This document shows positions 1-14,100 of a stretch of 64,000 bases of DNA, one piece after another. Source of the stretch: Mytilisepta virgata (taxonomy: Eukaryota; Mollusca; Bivalvia; Mytilida; Mytilidae). The stretch spans positions 2,356,001 to 2,420,000 of the forward strand of contig JAPWFG010000021.1 of the NCBI GenBank assembly GCA_028015205.1, read 5' to 3'. The notes beneath the pieces were generated by a model. It saw only the letters and a program-made list of their open reading frames with translations. It ran no database searches and was not told the origin of the DNA. Each line of letters starts with the position of its first letter. Position 1 is the first letter of the stretch. A program made the translations under genes and the position numbers.

Positions 1-1994
1 GTAATAATCTAATAAGAAAAATATGGGTAAATTTACTCAGCCCTCTGACAACTCGGACCATGGTAAATCGGACCAGAATAACAATAAGAGAGATACTGTG
101 AATGAAGTAATGATTCGATTTTATGAACTTCTTTATGTTGACTCTGTTGTACACATTTTGTAGATTGGCTAAGAAGGCATGTAAGTTAAATTTGCCTTAA
201 ACCCAGTTGAACTGAATCTTAATTTCTTTAAAAAAAACATTAGAATAAGACGAAAACATAATCAGTGCCGATTGGTGCTTTGGAATGTCACGTAATGCCT
301 TCTTCCTATCTCCCTCCACTTCTTCTTGTTACTTCAGAGAAAAGTAATTTCCCCCATGTCTTCCTGAAGTAGGCTGAGACCTGGTCCCAAATACATTAAA
401 ACTAACATTTTTGACACTTTCCATCCATGTTTTAAAAATACAGCGATTTTGATTGTTTACCTTCTGTTCCATTCATGTATAATAGGGTAGCAGGTTATCA
501 TACGTTCTTGGGAATATTACTTTTAAATTAATTTATTGTCAAAATTAATTATGCATTTACTAATGTGATGATAATTTCTTTAATGGACCCATTATTGGAG
601 AAAAACCTTATGGTTATCTGTTAACTCAGACATGTGCGTGAATCTAAATTTTTAAAGTCATTTCAAGTAAAATTATGATCCAATAACAAATATTTTAGTA
701 AAATTTATAACTTGAACACATTGAACTATTATTGAAAATTATCTTCATACATGTACCCCAGAATGTACATTGATTTTGAATAAAAAAGAATACTCAATAT
801 TTCAGGAAATAAGTGATACATTCACTGAAATTGATCTCACATAGCAGAGAAAAATCTGTGATAAAATTCCATTTGAAATTATACACAACTACAGTTGCAA
901 TCTTTCCAGTGGTGATTTCCATCACTTTGATTTACTATCTGATGATAAGAATTTCATGTTTTGGGATATTTTAAAATTTCTGAATGGCATTTTACCAATA
1001 ATTTGTCTGTGATTTCCTGCAATGAAACCATACCCTGCAAAGATTCCAAAAGATGCAGAAAATAACTTTTATTTCATAGTGCATGTTGATCAGATAAAAG
1101 TGTTAATCATTTACCCAGTTTAATTATGTGATGTATAATAAAGTACTATGTAATTCTAATATGACATCCTATTTATCGTCAAACGATATAATACCCAATA
1201 TATTGACTTTTAGTACATGTGTGTAGAGGGCTTTCATGTACCGGTAAATGCAAACTGTGTGAACTTTAACAAGAAAAAGTAACTTTTTCCACACGAAATT
1301 GTTTATGTTTACAAAGAAATCATGTGATAAACCACCACAATTGTGTAGAACAACAATTATGACAATGTTCTACACGGCAATATACTTCTAGGTAGGCTGC
1401 GATATCTTGATTTTTTAACGTTACAGTTGCTGGTAAGTTTGTGAAACATGTTTTATTAATTTTTCTTGTCTAAATGAAGAATAACATAATTTGACTGGGC
1501 AAATGGTTATCTTATGAAAATAGTGTTATTATTCAAAATATGCTCTAAAAAGGACAGATTGCATCCGACATGATCTATTAATCGCAAGTGAAATCTAGCC
1601 CATGTGTAAATTACTTCAACTCTGTAACTCCAATGTATTATTTCCTAAGAAGAGATATGTTGAATTCATTCTGGACACAAGTTCCATACATTCATGTGAA
1701 AAAAATATTCAAGCAGAGGAGCATGTTTTTTATTTCTTTACAAATGTAGAAAAATTTTGTATTCCACATCATGTTCAAGGCATATACAAATTCATAACCA
1801 TAACCAACAAAACTGATAACAGGAAAGGTCAACAATAACATTCCAATCAATGAGCGGCATCCTATCAACAGAACCTAAAACCAAAATAAAATGAAGAGCA
1901 CAAAACACAAACTTAGAAACAAAAGACTTGTAATAATTCATAATCATGTATACTCTAAATAGTTTAGATTTTAATTCCATTTCCTTTGTTACAG
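1..1994. other. Upstream NOL6 intron sequence, no recognised feature
   Basis: AT-rich non-coding sequence ending in the acceptor ttacag at 1989-1994. I see no exon-like open frame with splice sites matching NOL6 here. Because the first in-window exon starts in the middle of the protein, this is most simply an intron of NOL6. No transposon ends recognised. Confidence 0.5.
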
Positions 1995-2161
1995 AGCAAA
2001 GTGAAGATCCTGCCACACCAATTTACAACACAACTATTCTACAAGATCTGACAATAAATTCTAATAATCAGTGTTTGAAAGCAGCCTTGCGTGATGCTTC
2101 CTCTGTAAGGGAAGGAATCTGTCTCCTTAAGACCTGGTTACAACAAAGAGAACTGGATATT
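1995..2161 (+). CDS. NOL6: NOL6 exon 1 (in window)
   Basis: Acceptor ttacag, donor gtatgt at 2162. The first two bases finish a split codon, then 55 full codons follow. Encodes PATPIYNTTILQDL and SVREGICLLKTWLQQRELDI, the segment that precedes the glycine-rich block in NOL6. Confidence 0.9.
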
Positions 2162-5100
2162 GTATGTTTTATCATGTCTTTATAAGAAAAAAACTTTGGA
2201 CTTTGTTTTTCACATTAACTTCTTCACATGTTTTATGAATGAACAAAAAATTGAATCAACCTTAACATGAGAACACACTTTGATGGAAATGTCCTTGGGG
2301 ACAGGACATCTATCAAATATGGTAGCCATTACAAAAAATAGTATTTAAAAATTTTCTCTGAAACTTATTGGGCATTGAGGCCAAACTTTGGTCATAAAGT
2401 GACACTTGCACAAAATTTCACTGTTTATAGTTTGTGGGAAAAATAGAAAGATTTTGTTTGTTATAACTCATTATAAATCTCTATAGCAAAATGGTGTTTT
2501 TTTAATTATTTTCAGGGATATGGCAGTTTTACAGGTTTTATAATGTCATTGTATGTTCTGTATTTACTGTCCAGGAGAAAACTGAACAAAATGATGAGTA
2601 ATTACCAAATTATGAGGAACACATTGTTAAATTTGTGTACGTTGATTTATATTATTGATAAAATAATGATCAGTGTTTGTCTTTATAATATACAGTTTTA
2701 TTGTGGAGTGACTATTTATATTTCTTTGAATACCTATTTCTGGAGGTATCCATAGTATTTGTCAAGATTTTACATTTGTTAGAAGTAGAAAATTTTTAAA
2801 CAAAATCCTGAAAGGAAAAAATTTATCTGCAACATCAAAATTTAATTACCAACAAAAAATGAGGGGAAGGAAAACTAGCATTATAGTTAGTTTTAAACTG
2901 TACCATAAAAAATTATATGAATTTAATACATATAGATTCTACAACGATGACCAGTTGATTATGAAATTTATCAACTCAAGATAATTAAATGTTCATTTTT
3001 ATAAACTGGAAAGCTTGTCCGAGCAGTTAAAAAAAATGAAAATTTAATTATCGTGAGTGGATAAATTTCATAATTTACACGTCAAGAGTTTTTGAATTTT
3101 TTCTCTAATGACAAGGTTAAACACTGAGAGGTCTTCTGAATATTTTTTGGCGGGAAATTTCATGAGCTGTATTTATCCAACGTGTGATATTATTGGAATT
3201 TATCAAACTGGTCAAGAGATGTATAAATGCGCACAGAATTAGAGAAATACAATTTTACAATTCACTAAGTTAAGACCTATAGGATCATAGGGTGTTGTTG
3301 ATATATAAAGTAAGGCAGTAATTTAAAGAGAAATATTGCATTGGAAGCAGTGTTGCTTAAACTCAAATAATATAAACACCAAGGATATCTTGTACCGTAC
3401 TTACTCTATTTATTTGACACTAAAATACACCTACTTTTTAGGAAAATTTGAAAATTGTCGAAAAAAAGAAGAGTTTTTGTATTTCTATCCACATCTTTGA
3501 CTCCATATGATCGACCTGGTCAATGTACTTTAAGTATAGGCAATCGAAATAATGGGTCATACTTGCAGTATTGTTATTTCATTTTGCTTTCAGGAATTTA
3601 TCTTTTTGTACCTTCAAATTAATAGTTGTTTTAATGTTGAAGACCAAAACAGTGGCAAACTTCAAACAACCCACCATGTTGTTGACTAATATGCAACACG
3701 TGAACATCTCACAAATGATTTTTACAATCTGGATTTGGAACATCTCACAAATGATTTTTACAACACAGGATCAATGTTTGTAGTCTCGTCGTCTTTTTAG
3801 AACATATATTATAACTATAACATTTAAATGTCTAATAAAAAATGATTAGAGGATTTGTTTTGTAAAAACATTCATTTCATTTGAAAATTTGAAAATTTAT
3901 CTTGTGAGAATGTGAATACGCAATTCTGTTCCGGACTCATTTCGGATTTCTTTTCAAAAGTAAACTTCCAGGTAGGAAACATTCAATAAAATTTATTTAA
4001 AAATTGATCTTGTTTCAATCAAATTATTCAGATAGATAGTTGAAATGGTTTAGAAAGACAAAATAAACACTCAATAAGGACTGAAAGTAATTAACTTACC
4101 TGAGAAGTTAAAATTAATGACTGTCAACACCTGAGAACAACAATCGTAACTTTGACAATTTTGAAATGGTCGAAAAAATAGAGTTGTCAAAAAATTCAAT
4201 TTTCCTTGAATTTTCAAAAGTGTTGAATAATTAGGCTGTCCAATAATTAGGGTTATTATGGTACAACTCCTTAATGGAGTATACTTATATAATAGATTTT
4301 TGAAAGCTATATATTCTTGCAGCAAAGGAAAACTGGACAGAAACAGGACTTTGTCTTTCTGGGAGGGAGTCTCAACCAAACCAACCATTGATAGAAGATT
4401 TTCATCACCATTTTGATTGTGTATTTGTGGATACAACAGGATATGTTAATTTTTGTGCAGAAATGTCAAAATTTACATTCTTGAGGGTATGTATTTATAT
4501 ATCAGGGAAGATTTTAATGGTTTTTATTGGAATTCAATTCACAGTGACAGTGTCTTCAAAATATCCTGATCTTGCCGCAGGAAGGCCCTATAGGCCAAAT
4601 GTTTTGCCGTGAGCGACAGCGAGTGGTAAAATATTGGCATAAAGGGCCCACCCATGGTAAAATCATGATATTTTCAAGCCACCGTGAATTATTTCTATTC
4701 TAATTGGACAGTTTCTACCACATTTTAAAACACCGCAACCTAGTATTCAGACACGAAGATGCCATTACATAACGCAAATCATACTATTATGTCGTTAAAG
4801 CTCATGGAAAACTTTGCTGTGACATTGCCAAACAAGCCATCTGACTTCTGTGATGTTAACATCAAAATACATGTATCTATATTTTACCATGGATGTTGAC
4901 TGAAAGCGTTTAAAGCAGATCATATTAGAATCTGGATATAACGATTATGGTTTCTTTATTAAGCATCTCGTAAATTGGCGTTTGGTACACCTTTTCCAAT
5001 TTTTCTTGGGATTGCAAAATTATCTCTGGTATAGAGAAATTCATGAAAAATCATGAAATATTGCACAATTGCCTTTATTTTTATAAAATGATGAGTGCTT

Positions 5101-8100
5101 TTTTATGTGGCATGGTACCATGATATTTTTTCATGGCAATCTTGATCATAGTTTCAGATCATAAGCTATTTATGTGCTATTTGATTGAATGAATCATCTG
5201 AAATACACACATTTCAGACAAAACATGAAGCAGAATTAGCTGTAAAGTTTTTAGAAGATAAAACAGAAGATTGTTTCCATATGTTATTTATGGTACCAGT
5301 CAAATTTTATAGGAAATTTGATCATGTGTTCCAGTAAGTATAATAGTTCTGGTACTAGTGAAATTTTGTAGAAAATTTGATAATGTGTTCCACAATTTAT
5401 GGTACAAGTAAACTCCTATAGGAAATCTGATCATATGTTCCTGTTTTCAGTATGTTTTTCATGGTACCAGTCAAATTAAATTCAAATTTTATCATGTGTT
5501 TGAATTATGAGTGCACACAACAGTTTTTCTAAGTACTTTTCATGACGTCATGAATTGAAGGAACGTACTCAAAAGATTGATAGCTGGACAATTGGCTGTA
5601 TCATATACCCATAGACAACCATATATCAAATAAAGCACATTTCTTCAAGCTTTCACTGTATATAATTTTTTTAAAGGAAATCCTTTCCAAATTCTTACCA
5701 TTACAGAAAGATAACTGACAAAAAATAGGCCCCCCTCTTTCAAATATTTCAAAACAGACCAACTTTAGAGCATCCTGGCAAGATTCCTGCATAATTTAGA
5801 GAACTTAGTTTATGTGTATTCCACGTACACATTCAACTGGTTTCAGCAGATGTAGTTTTAGGCTACATTTGCAAGCTTCCCAAATTGCTACATGAACTGG
5901 TATAAAAATTTTGTGTTTTCACATACCCTATTTCCAGATGTTTTTAGAGTAGCCCTCCCCCATTAATAAAACTATTGTGGAAAATTTTTTTTTTTACATT
6001 TCATGAATTTTTTTAAACTTAAAATAAAGCCAAGACTCTAATTTAAATAATGAAACCAAAAACACAATCAGAGATCAATATCTAGAACTTATAAATAGAG
6101 GGAATTCTAAACTTATGATGTAATATATTTAGGAAAACACTGGAATTTTATACAAAGTGTTGTTTGCATACTATACAATATTTATGGTCCCTCATTTTAA
6201 AGAAAATCTGATCATGTGTTCCTGTGTTCCAATATTTTATGCATGGTACCAGTCAAATTAAATTGAAATTTAATCATGAGATCCTGCAAGAATGACAAGT
6301 GAGCGTGAATGTTCTTAACCTCACAGTAAGTCCAATATTTATCCTGGGACTTTAGCAGAATAGTAATAATAAAATACATGTATAATTATTGTAAAAAAAT
6401 CAAGAAAAAAATAAAATTATCTTTGACAGTATAGATAATATTGACCAGTTAAAGTCAAGTGCAGACAAGTTACAGAAACAAGATGTTCTACTGGATCATG
6501 GAGGAGACTATGTTCATACTGTTATCCCAGGACTGATGGCATTGTTAGATAAAGCTTTAGGAAAAAGGATAAATCTGTTACAGATAAAACCGTGCCCAGT
6601 CAAAAAGGTATGTATTTGTTGGAAAAATGAGACAGTTTATTGTAAGCATGCAGCAATGGTAATGTGCTTAATGAGACAGTTTATTGTAAGCATACAGCAA
6701 TGGTAATGTGCTTAATGAGACAGTTTATTGTAAGCATACAGCAATGGTAATGTGCTCAGAAAGAGCTAATGCAAAATCTTTTTGGTAGAACTGTGTGTGC
6801 CCATTAAAATGATGTGTGTAATTTGTACAGACATTAATCTGTTATTACACTGATAAGGAAAAACTTGAGATGCAAGACCATAGAGTTTCATCCTTAAGGA
6901 GAAAACTGCCATGACAGAAATAAAAAGCATCAATTTAAAAAAAGAATATCATTATAGCGATATTTTAACAGTCTTTTAAAATTTGGTGGGTCTGAGAGAG
7001 TTCAGACACTGCTTAATTCAAGGTTTATTCAAACTAAAATTTAATTTTAAACAATTCTCATGACAAAGTTTGATAGTTTTCTCAAGAAAATCTAGCTTCC
7101 TCCATCAAAAGAAGCTGACTGGCATTATATATCCACACTTTTTCTAAAAATGACATAGACCCCATTAAACGTGTATGTTTAATAATTTAAAAGCCAAGAT
7201 TCTTAAAGAAATAGGATGATTTGAAAACCTTTGTGTTTGCTTATTTAAATTTACATTTCTGTACTACAGTGGGATATAGACCTCAGCGTTGACAGGCTAG
7301 TGATCATTAGTAGTCATGACGAACTACCTAGACCACTCGGCCACCGAGGCCCCTATATTACAGTGGGATATAGACCAGTGTCCTCCTTGTATTTAAATGT
7401 AACATTTCTGTATTACAGTGGGATATAGACCAGTGGCCTCCTTTTATTTAAACGTATCATTTCTGTATTACATGGGGATATAGACCAGTGTCTTCCATGT
7501 ATTTAGGGGCCTCGGTGGCCGAGTGGTCTAGGTAGTTCGTCATGACTACTAATGATCACTAGCCTGTCAACGCTGGGGTTGTGAGATCGAATCTCACCTG
7601 TGGTGGGGTGTGTTCGAGTCCGATCTTAATTGACAAGGATTGCCAATTTTCCTACCGAAAGTCAGTGGTTCTCTCCGGGTACTCCGGCTTCCTCCACCAA
7701 TAAAAACTGGCCGCCGCGAATTGGCCAAAATGTGCTGAAAACGGCGTTAAACCCAAACTAAACAAATCCATGTATTTTAATGTAACATTTATGTCTTACA
7801 GTATAGACCAGTGTTCTCCTTGTGTTTAAATATAACATTTCTATATTACAGTGAGATATAGACCAGTTTCCTCCTTGTTAGCTCACCTGTTCTAAAAGGA
7901 TGTGAGCTTTTGCCATCACTTGCCGTCCGTCGTCTGTCGTCGGTCTGTCGTAAACTTTTTCAAAGATCTTCTCCTCTGAAACCACTGAACCAATTACAGC
8001 CATACTTAGTCTTAATGATCCTTTGGGTATCTAGATTAAAGTTTGTTTTATTTTTTTGGCCGTCGAGAAATATGGCCGCTATGGCTAAAAATAGAACAAA

Positions 8101-11100
8101 GGGGTAAAATGCAGTTTTTGGCTTATATCTCAAAAACCAAAGCATTTAGAGCAAAACTGACATGGGGTAAAAATGTTCAACCTGAATCGGACAACCCCTT
8201 GTTGGGTTATTGCCTCTGAATTGTTAATTTTATGGAAATTTGGCAGTTTAAGGTTTTTATCTTGAATATTATTATAGATAAAGACAAACTGTAAACATCA
8301 AAAATGTTCAGCAATGTTAGATCTACAAACAAGTCAACATAACCAAAATCGTCAGTTGACCCCTTATAGGAGTTTTTGTCCTTTAAAGACAATTTTTCAC
8401 ATTTTTTTCGTCATCATTTTAAACTTTTAAAAATCTCCTCTGAAACTGCAGAATCAATTTCAGCCAAACGTAGGCTGATACATCCTTAGGGTATCTAGTA
8501 TAAATTTTGTGTTTTGTTTTCTTGTCCATCGAGAAACATGGCTGCCCTGGCTAAAAATAGAACATAGGTGAAAATGCACTTTTTGGCACATATCTCGAAA
8601 ACTAAAGCAGTTAGGGCAAACTGACAAGTAGTAAAAATGTTTATGAGGTCAAGATCTACCTGTCTAAAATTTTCTGACAAATCGATCAACCCATTTTTGG
8701 GTTATTTCCCCTGAATTGTTAATTTTAAGGCAATTTTGCAGTTTAAGGTTATTAGCTTGAATATTATTATAGATAAAGACAAACTGTATACAGCAAAAAT
8801 GTTCAGCAAAGTGAGATCTACAAATAAGTTAATATGACCAAAATCGTCAATTGACCCCTTATAGGAGTTTTTGGCCATGAAAGATTATTTACATGTAAAT
8901 GGAAAATAATGGTCTGGCATTGTCACAGATGTTTGGGGCATTACTTGAAATAAATGGTAGCTGTACAAGTAAAATGGAGCATCAAGGTCATTGAAAAATT
9001 CCATAGCAACCGATGAAAAAGTCCCTAGCAACCAATGAAAAAGTCTTAGCAACCATATCTATTTGGGTTCAGGATTCTATATTTTAGGTGTACAGGTAAA
9101 TATTAAGGAGAAAATTTTGACGGTATACATTAAATAGCAAAATAATCATTGATGCAAGATCTACTGGTACACAAAAGATAACAAGTGAGCGATTCAGGCT
9201 CTTGGGATCCTCTTGTATTTAAATGTAACATTTCTGTAGTACAGTGGGATATAGACCAGTGTCCTCCTTGTATTTAAATGTAACATTTCTGTATTACAGT
9301 GGGATATAGACCAGTGGCCTCCTTGTATTTAAATGTAACATTTCTGTATTACAGTGGGATATGGACCAGTGTCCTCCTTGTATTTAAATGTAACATTTCT
9401 ATATAACAGTGGGATATAGACCAGTGGCCTCCTTGTATTTAAATGTAACATTTCTGTATTACAATGGGATATAGACCAGTGTCCTCCTTGTATTTAAATG
9501 TAACATTTCTGTATTACAGTGGGATATGGACCAGTGTCCTCCTTGTATTTAAATGTAACATTTCTATATAACAGTGGGATATAGACCAGTGGCCTCCTTG
9601 TATTTAAATGTAACATTTCTGTATTACAATGGGATATAGACCAGTGTCCTCCTTGTATTTAAATGTAACATTTCTGTATTACAATGGGATATAGACCAGT
9701 GTCCTCCTTGTATTTAAATGTAACATTTCTGTATTACAGTGGGATATAGACCAGTGGCCTCCTTGTATTTAAATGTAACATTTCTGTATTACAGTGGGAT
9801 ATAGACCAGTGGCCTCCTTGTATTTAAATGTAACATTTCTGTATTACAGTGGGATATAGACCAGTGTCCTCCTTGTATTTAAATGTAACATTTCTTTATT
9901 ACAGTGGGATATAGACCAGTGGCCTCCTTGTATTTAAATGTAACATTTCTGTATTACAATGGGATATAGACCATTGTCCTCCTTGTATTTAAATGTAACA
10001 TTTCTGTATTACAATGGGATATAGACCAGTGTCCTCCTTGTATTTAAATGTAACATTTCTGTATTACAATGGGATATAGACCAGTGGCCTCCTTGTATTT
10101 AAATGTAACATTTCTGTATTACAATGGGATATAGACCAGTGTCCTCCTTGTATTTAAATGTAACATTTCTGTATTACAGTGGGATATAGACCAGTGTCCT
10201 CCTTGTATTTAAATGTAACATTTCTGTATTACAATGGGATATAGACCAGTGTCCTCCTTGTATTTAAATGTAACATTTCTGTATTACAGTGGGATATAGA
10301 CCAGTGGCCTCCTTGTATTTGAATGTAACATTTCTTTTTAACGGTGGGATATAGACCAGTGGCCTCCTTGTATTTAAATGTAACATTTCTGTATTACAGT
10401 GGGATATAGACCAGTGGCCTCCTTGTATTTAAATGTAACATTTCTGTATTACAGTGGGATATAGACCAGTGGCCTCCTTGTATTTAAATGTCACATTTCT
10501 GTATTACAGTGGGATATAGATCAGTGTTTTCCTTGTGTTTAAATGTAACATTTCTTTTTAACGGTGGGATATAGACCAGTGTCCTCCATGTATTTAAATG
10601 TCACATTTCTATATTACAGTGGGATATAGACCAGTGTTACCCTTGTGTTTAAATGTAACATTTCTTTTTAACAGTGGGATATAGACCAGTGTTCTCCATG
10701 TATTTAAATGTAACATTTCTGTATTACTGTGGGATATAGACCAGTGGCCTCCTTGTGTTTAAATGTAACATTTCTTTTTAACGGTGGGATATAGACTAGT
10801 GTTCTCCTTGTGTTTAAATGTAACATTTCTGTATTACAGTGGGATATAGACCAGTGTTTTCTTTGTGTTTAAATGTAACATTTCTTTTTAACAGTGGGAT
10901 ATAGACCAGTGTCCTCCATGTATTTAAATGTAACATTTCTTTTTAACGGTGGGATATAGACCAGTGGCCTCCTTGTATTTAAATGTAACATTTCTGTATT
11001 ACAGTGGGATATAGACCAGTGGCCTCCTTGTATTTAAATTTAACATTTCTGTATTACAATGGGATATAGACCAGTGTCCTCCTTGTATTTAAATGTAACA

Positions 11101-14100
11101 TTTCTGTATTACAGTGGGATATAGACCAGTGGCCTCCTTGTATTTAAATGTAACATTTCTGTATTACAATGGGATATAGATCAGTGTCCTTCTTGTATTT
11201 AAATGTAACATTTCTGTATTACAGTGGGATATAGACCAGTGTCCTCCTTGTGTTTAAATGTAACATTTCTTTTTAACGGTGGGATATAGACCAGTGGCCT
11301 CCTTGTATTTAAATGTAACATTTCTGTATTACAGTGGGATATAGACCAGTGGCCTCCTTGTATTTAAATGTAACATTTCTGTATTACAGTGGGATATAGA
11401 CCAGTGGCCTCCTTGTATTTAAATGTCACATTTCTGTATTAGAGTGGGATATAGACCAGTGTTTTCCTTGTGTTTAAATGTAACATTTCTTTTTAACGGT
11501 GGGATATAGACCAGTGTCCTCCATGTATTTAAATGTCACATTTCTATATTACAGTGGGATATAGACCAGTGTTTTCCTTGTGTTTAAATGTAACATTTCT
11601 TTTTAACGGTGGGATATAGACCAGTGTTCTCCATGTATTTAAATGTAACATTTCTGTATTACTGTGGGATATAGACCAGTGGCCTCCTTGTATTTAAATG
11701 TAACATTTCTTTTTAACGGTGGGATATAGACCAGTGGCCTCCTTGTGTTTTAATGTAACATTTCTTTTTAACGGTGGGATATAGACCAGTGTTCTCCTTG
11801 TGTTTAAATGTAACATTTCTGTATTACAGTGGGATATAGACCAGTGTTCTCCTTGTGTTTAAATGTAACATTTCTGTATTACAGTGGGATATAGACCAGT
11901 GTCCTCCATGTATTTAAATGTAACATTTCTGTTTTACAGTGGGATATAGACCAGTGTCCTCCTTGTGTTTAAATGTAACATTTCTTTTTAACGGTGGGAT
12001 ATAGACCAGTGTTCTCCTTGTGTTTAAATGTAACATTTCTATATTACAGTGGGATATAGACCAGTGTCCTCCATGTATTTAAATGTAACATTTCTGTATT
12101 ACAGTGGGATATAGACCAGTGGCCTCCTTGTATTTAAATGTCACATTTCTGTATTAGAGTGGGATATAGACCAGTGTTTTCCTTGTGTTTAAATGTAACA
12201 TTTCTTTTTAACGGTGGGATATAGACCAGTGTCCTCCATGTATTTAAATGTCACATTTCTATATTACAGTGGGATATAGACCAGTGTTTTCCTTGTGTTT
12301 AAATGTAACATTTCTTTTTAACGGTGGGATATAGACCAGTGTTCTCCATGTATTTAAATGTAACATTTCTGTATTACTGTGGGATATAGACCAGTGGCCT
12401 CCTTGTATTTAAATGTAACATTTCTTTTTAACGGTGGGATATAGACCAGTGGCCTCCTTGTGTTTTAATGTAACATTTCTTTTTAACGGTGGGATATAGA
12501 CCAGTGTTCTCCTTGTGTTTAAATGTAACATTTCTGTATTACAGTGGGATATAGACCAGTGTTCTCCTTGTGTTTAAATGTAACATTTCTGTATTACAGT
12601 GGGATATAGACCAGTGTCCTCCATGTATTTAAATGTAACATTTCTGTTTTACAGTGGGATATAGACCAGTGTCCTCCTTGTGTTTAAATGTAACATTTCT
12701 TTTTAACGGTGGGATATAGACCAGTGTTCTCCTTGTGTTTAAATGTAACATTTCTGTATTACAGTGGGATATAGACCAGTGTTCTCCTTGTGTTTAAATG
12801 TAACATTTCTGTATTACAGTGGGATATAGACCAGTGTCCTCCATGTATTTAAATGTAACATTTCTATATTACAGTGGGATATAGACCAGTGTCCTCCTTG
12901 TGTTTAAATGTAACATTTCTTTTTAACGGTGGGATATAGACCAGTGTTTTCCTTGTGTTTAAATGTAACATTTCTTTTTAACGGTGGGATATAGACCAGT
13001 GTTCTCCTTGTGTTTAAATGTAACATTTCTATATTACAGTGGGATATAGACCAGTGTCCTCCATGTATTTAAATGTAACATTTCTGTATTACAGTGGGAT
13101 ATAGACCAGTGGCCTCCTTGTATTTAAATGTCACATTTCTGTATTAGAGTGGGATATAGACCAGTGTTTTCCTTGTGTTTAAATGTAACATTTCTTTTTA
13201 ACGGTGGGATATAGACCAGTGTCCTCCATGTATTTAAATGTCACATTTCTATATTACAGTGGGATATAGACCAGTGTTTTCCTTGTGTTTAAATGTAACA
13301 TTTCTTTTTAACGGTGGGATATAGACCAGTGTTCTCCATGTATTTAAATGTAACATTTCTGTATTACTGTGGGATATAGACCAGTGGCCTCCTTGTATTT
13401 AAATGTAACATTTCTTTTTAACAGTGGGATATAGACCAGTGTCCTCCTTGTGTTTAAATGTAACATTTCTTTTTAACGGTGGGATATAGACCAGTGTTCT
13501 CCTTGTGTTTAAATGTAACATTTCTGTATTACAGTGGGATATAGACCAGTGTTCTCCTTGTGTTTAAATGTAACATTTCTGTATTACAGTGGGATATAGA
13601 CCAGTGTCCTCCATGTATTTAAATGTAACATTTCTGTTTTACAGTGGGATATAGACCAGTGTCCTCCTTGTGTTTAAATGTAACATTTCTTTTTAACGGT
13701 GGGATATAGACCAGTGTTCTCCTTGTGTTTAAATGTAACATTTCTATATTACAGTGGGATATAGACCAGTGTCCTCCATGTATTTAAATGTAACATTTCT
13801 TTATAAAGTGGGATATAGACCAGTGTCCTGCATGTATTTAAATGTAACATTTCTTTATAACAGTGGGATATAGACCAGTGTCCTCCATGTATTCAAATGT
13901 AACATTTCTGTTTTACAGTGGGATATAGACCAGTGTCCTCCATGTATTTCAGATCAACAGATAACAATAGGATTACTCTTCAATCCAGAATTTGCATTTT
14001 CTACTCTGGATAAAGGTCCACCTGCAGATTCACCAGAGGTAAATATGTTATATTACATTGTAACTACAACTAAGGAAGCATTTAAACTGTCATTGTATTC

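Noticed and set aside
7505..7600. A tRNA gene
   Set aside because: A and B boxes are present, but the sequence continues into a SINE body with tail and target duplication; same for 60754.
7910..8107. Recurring short frames with a SPLKPL motif (also near 46.1-46.3 kb)
   Set aside because: They come from the conserved ctcctctgaaaccactg text of the AGCTCACC repeats, in non-autonomous elements without conserved reading frames.
9217..13918. CRISPR-like array or satellite centromere
   Set aside because: Units are contiguous with no spacers, and the unit matches the neighbouring exon edge, so it is an intronic minisatellite.
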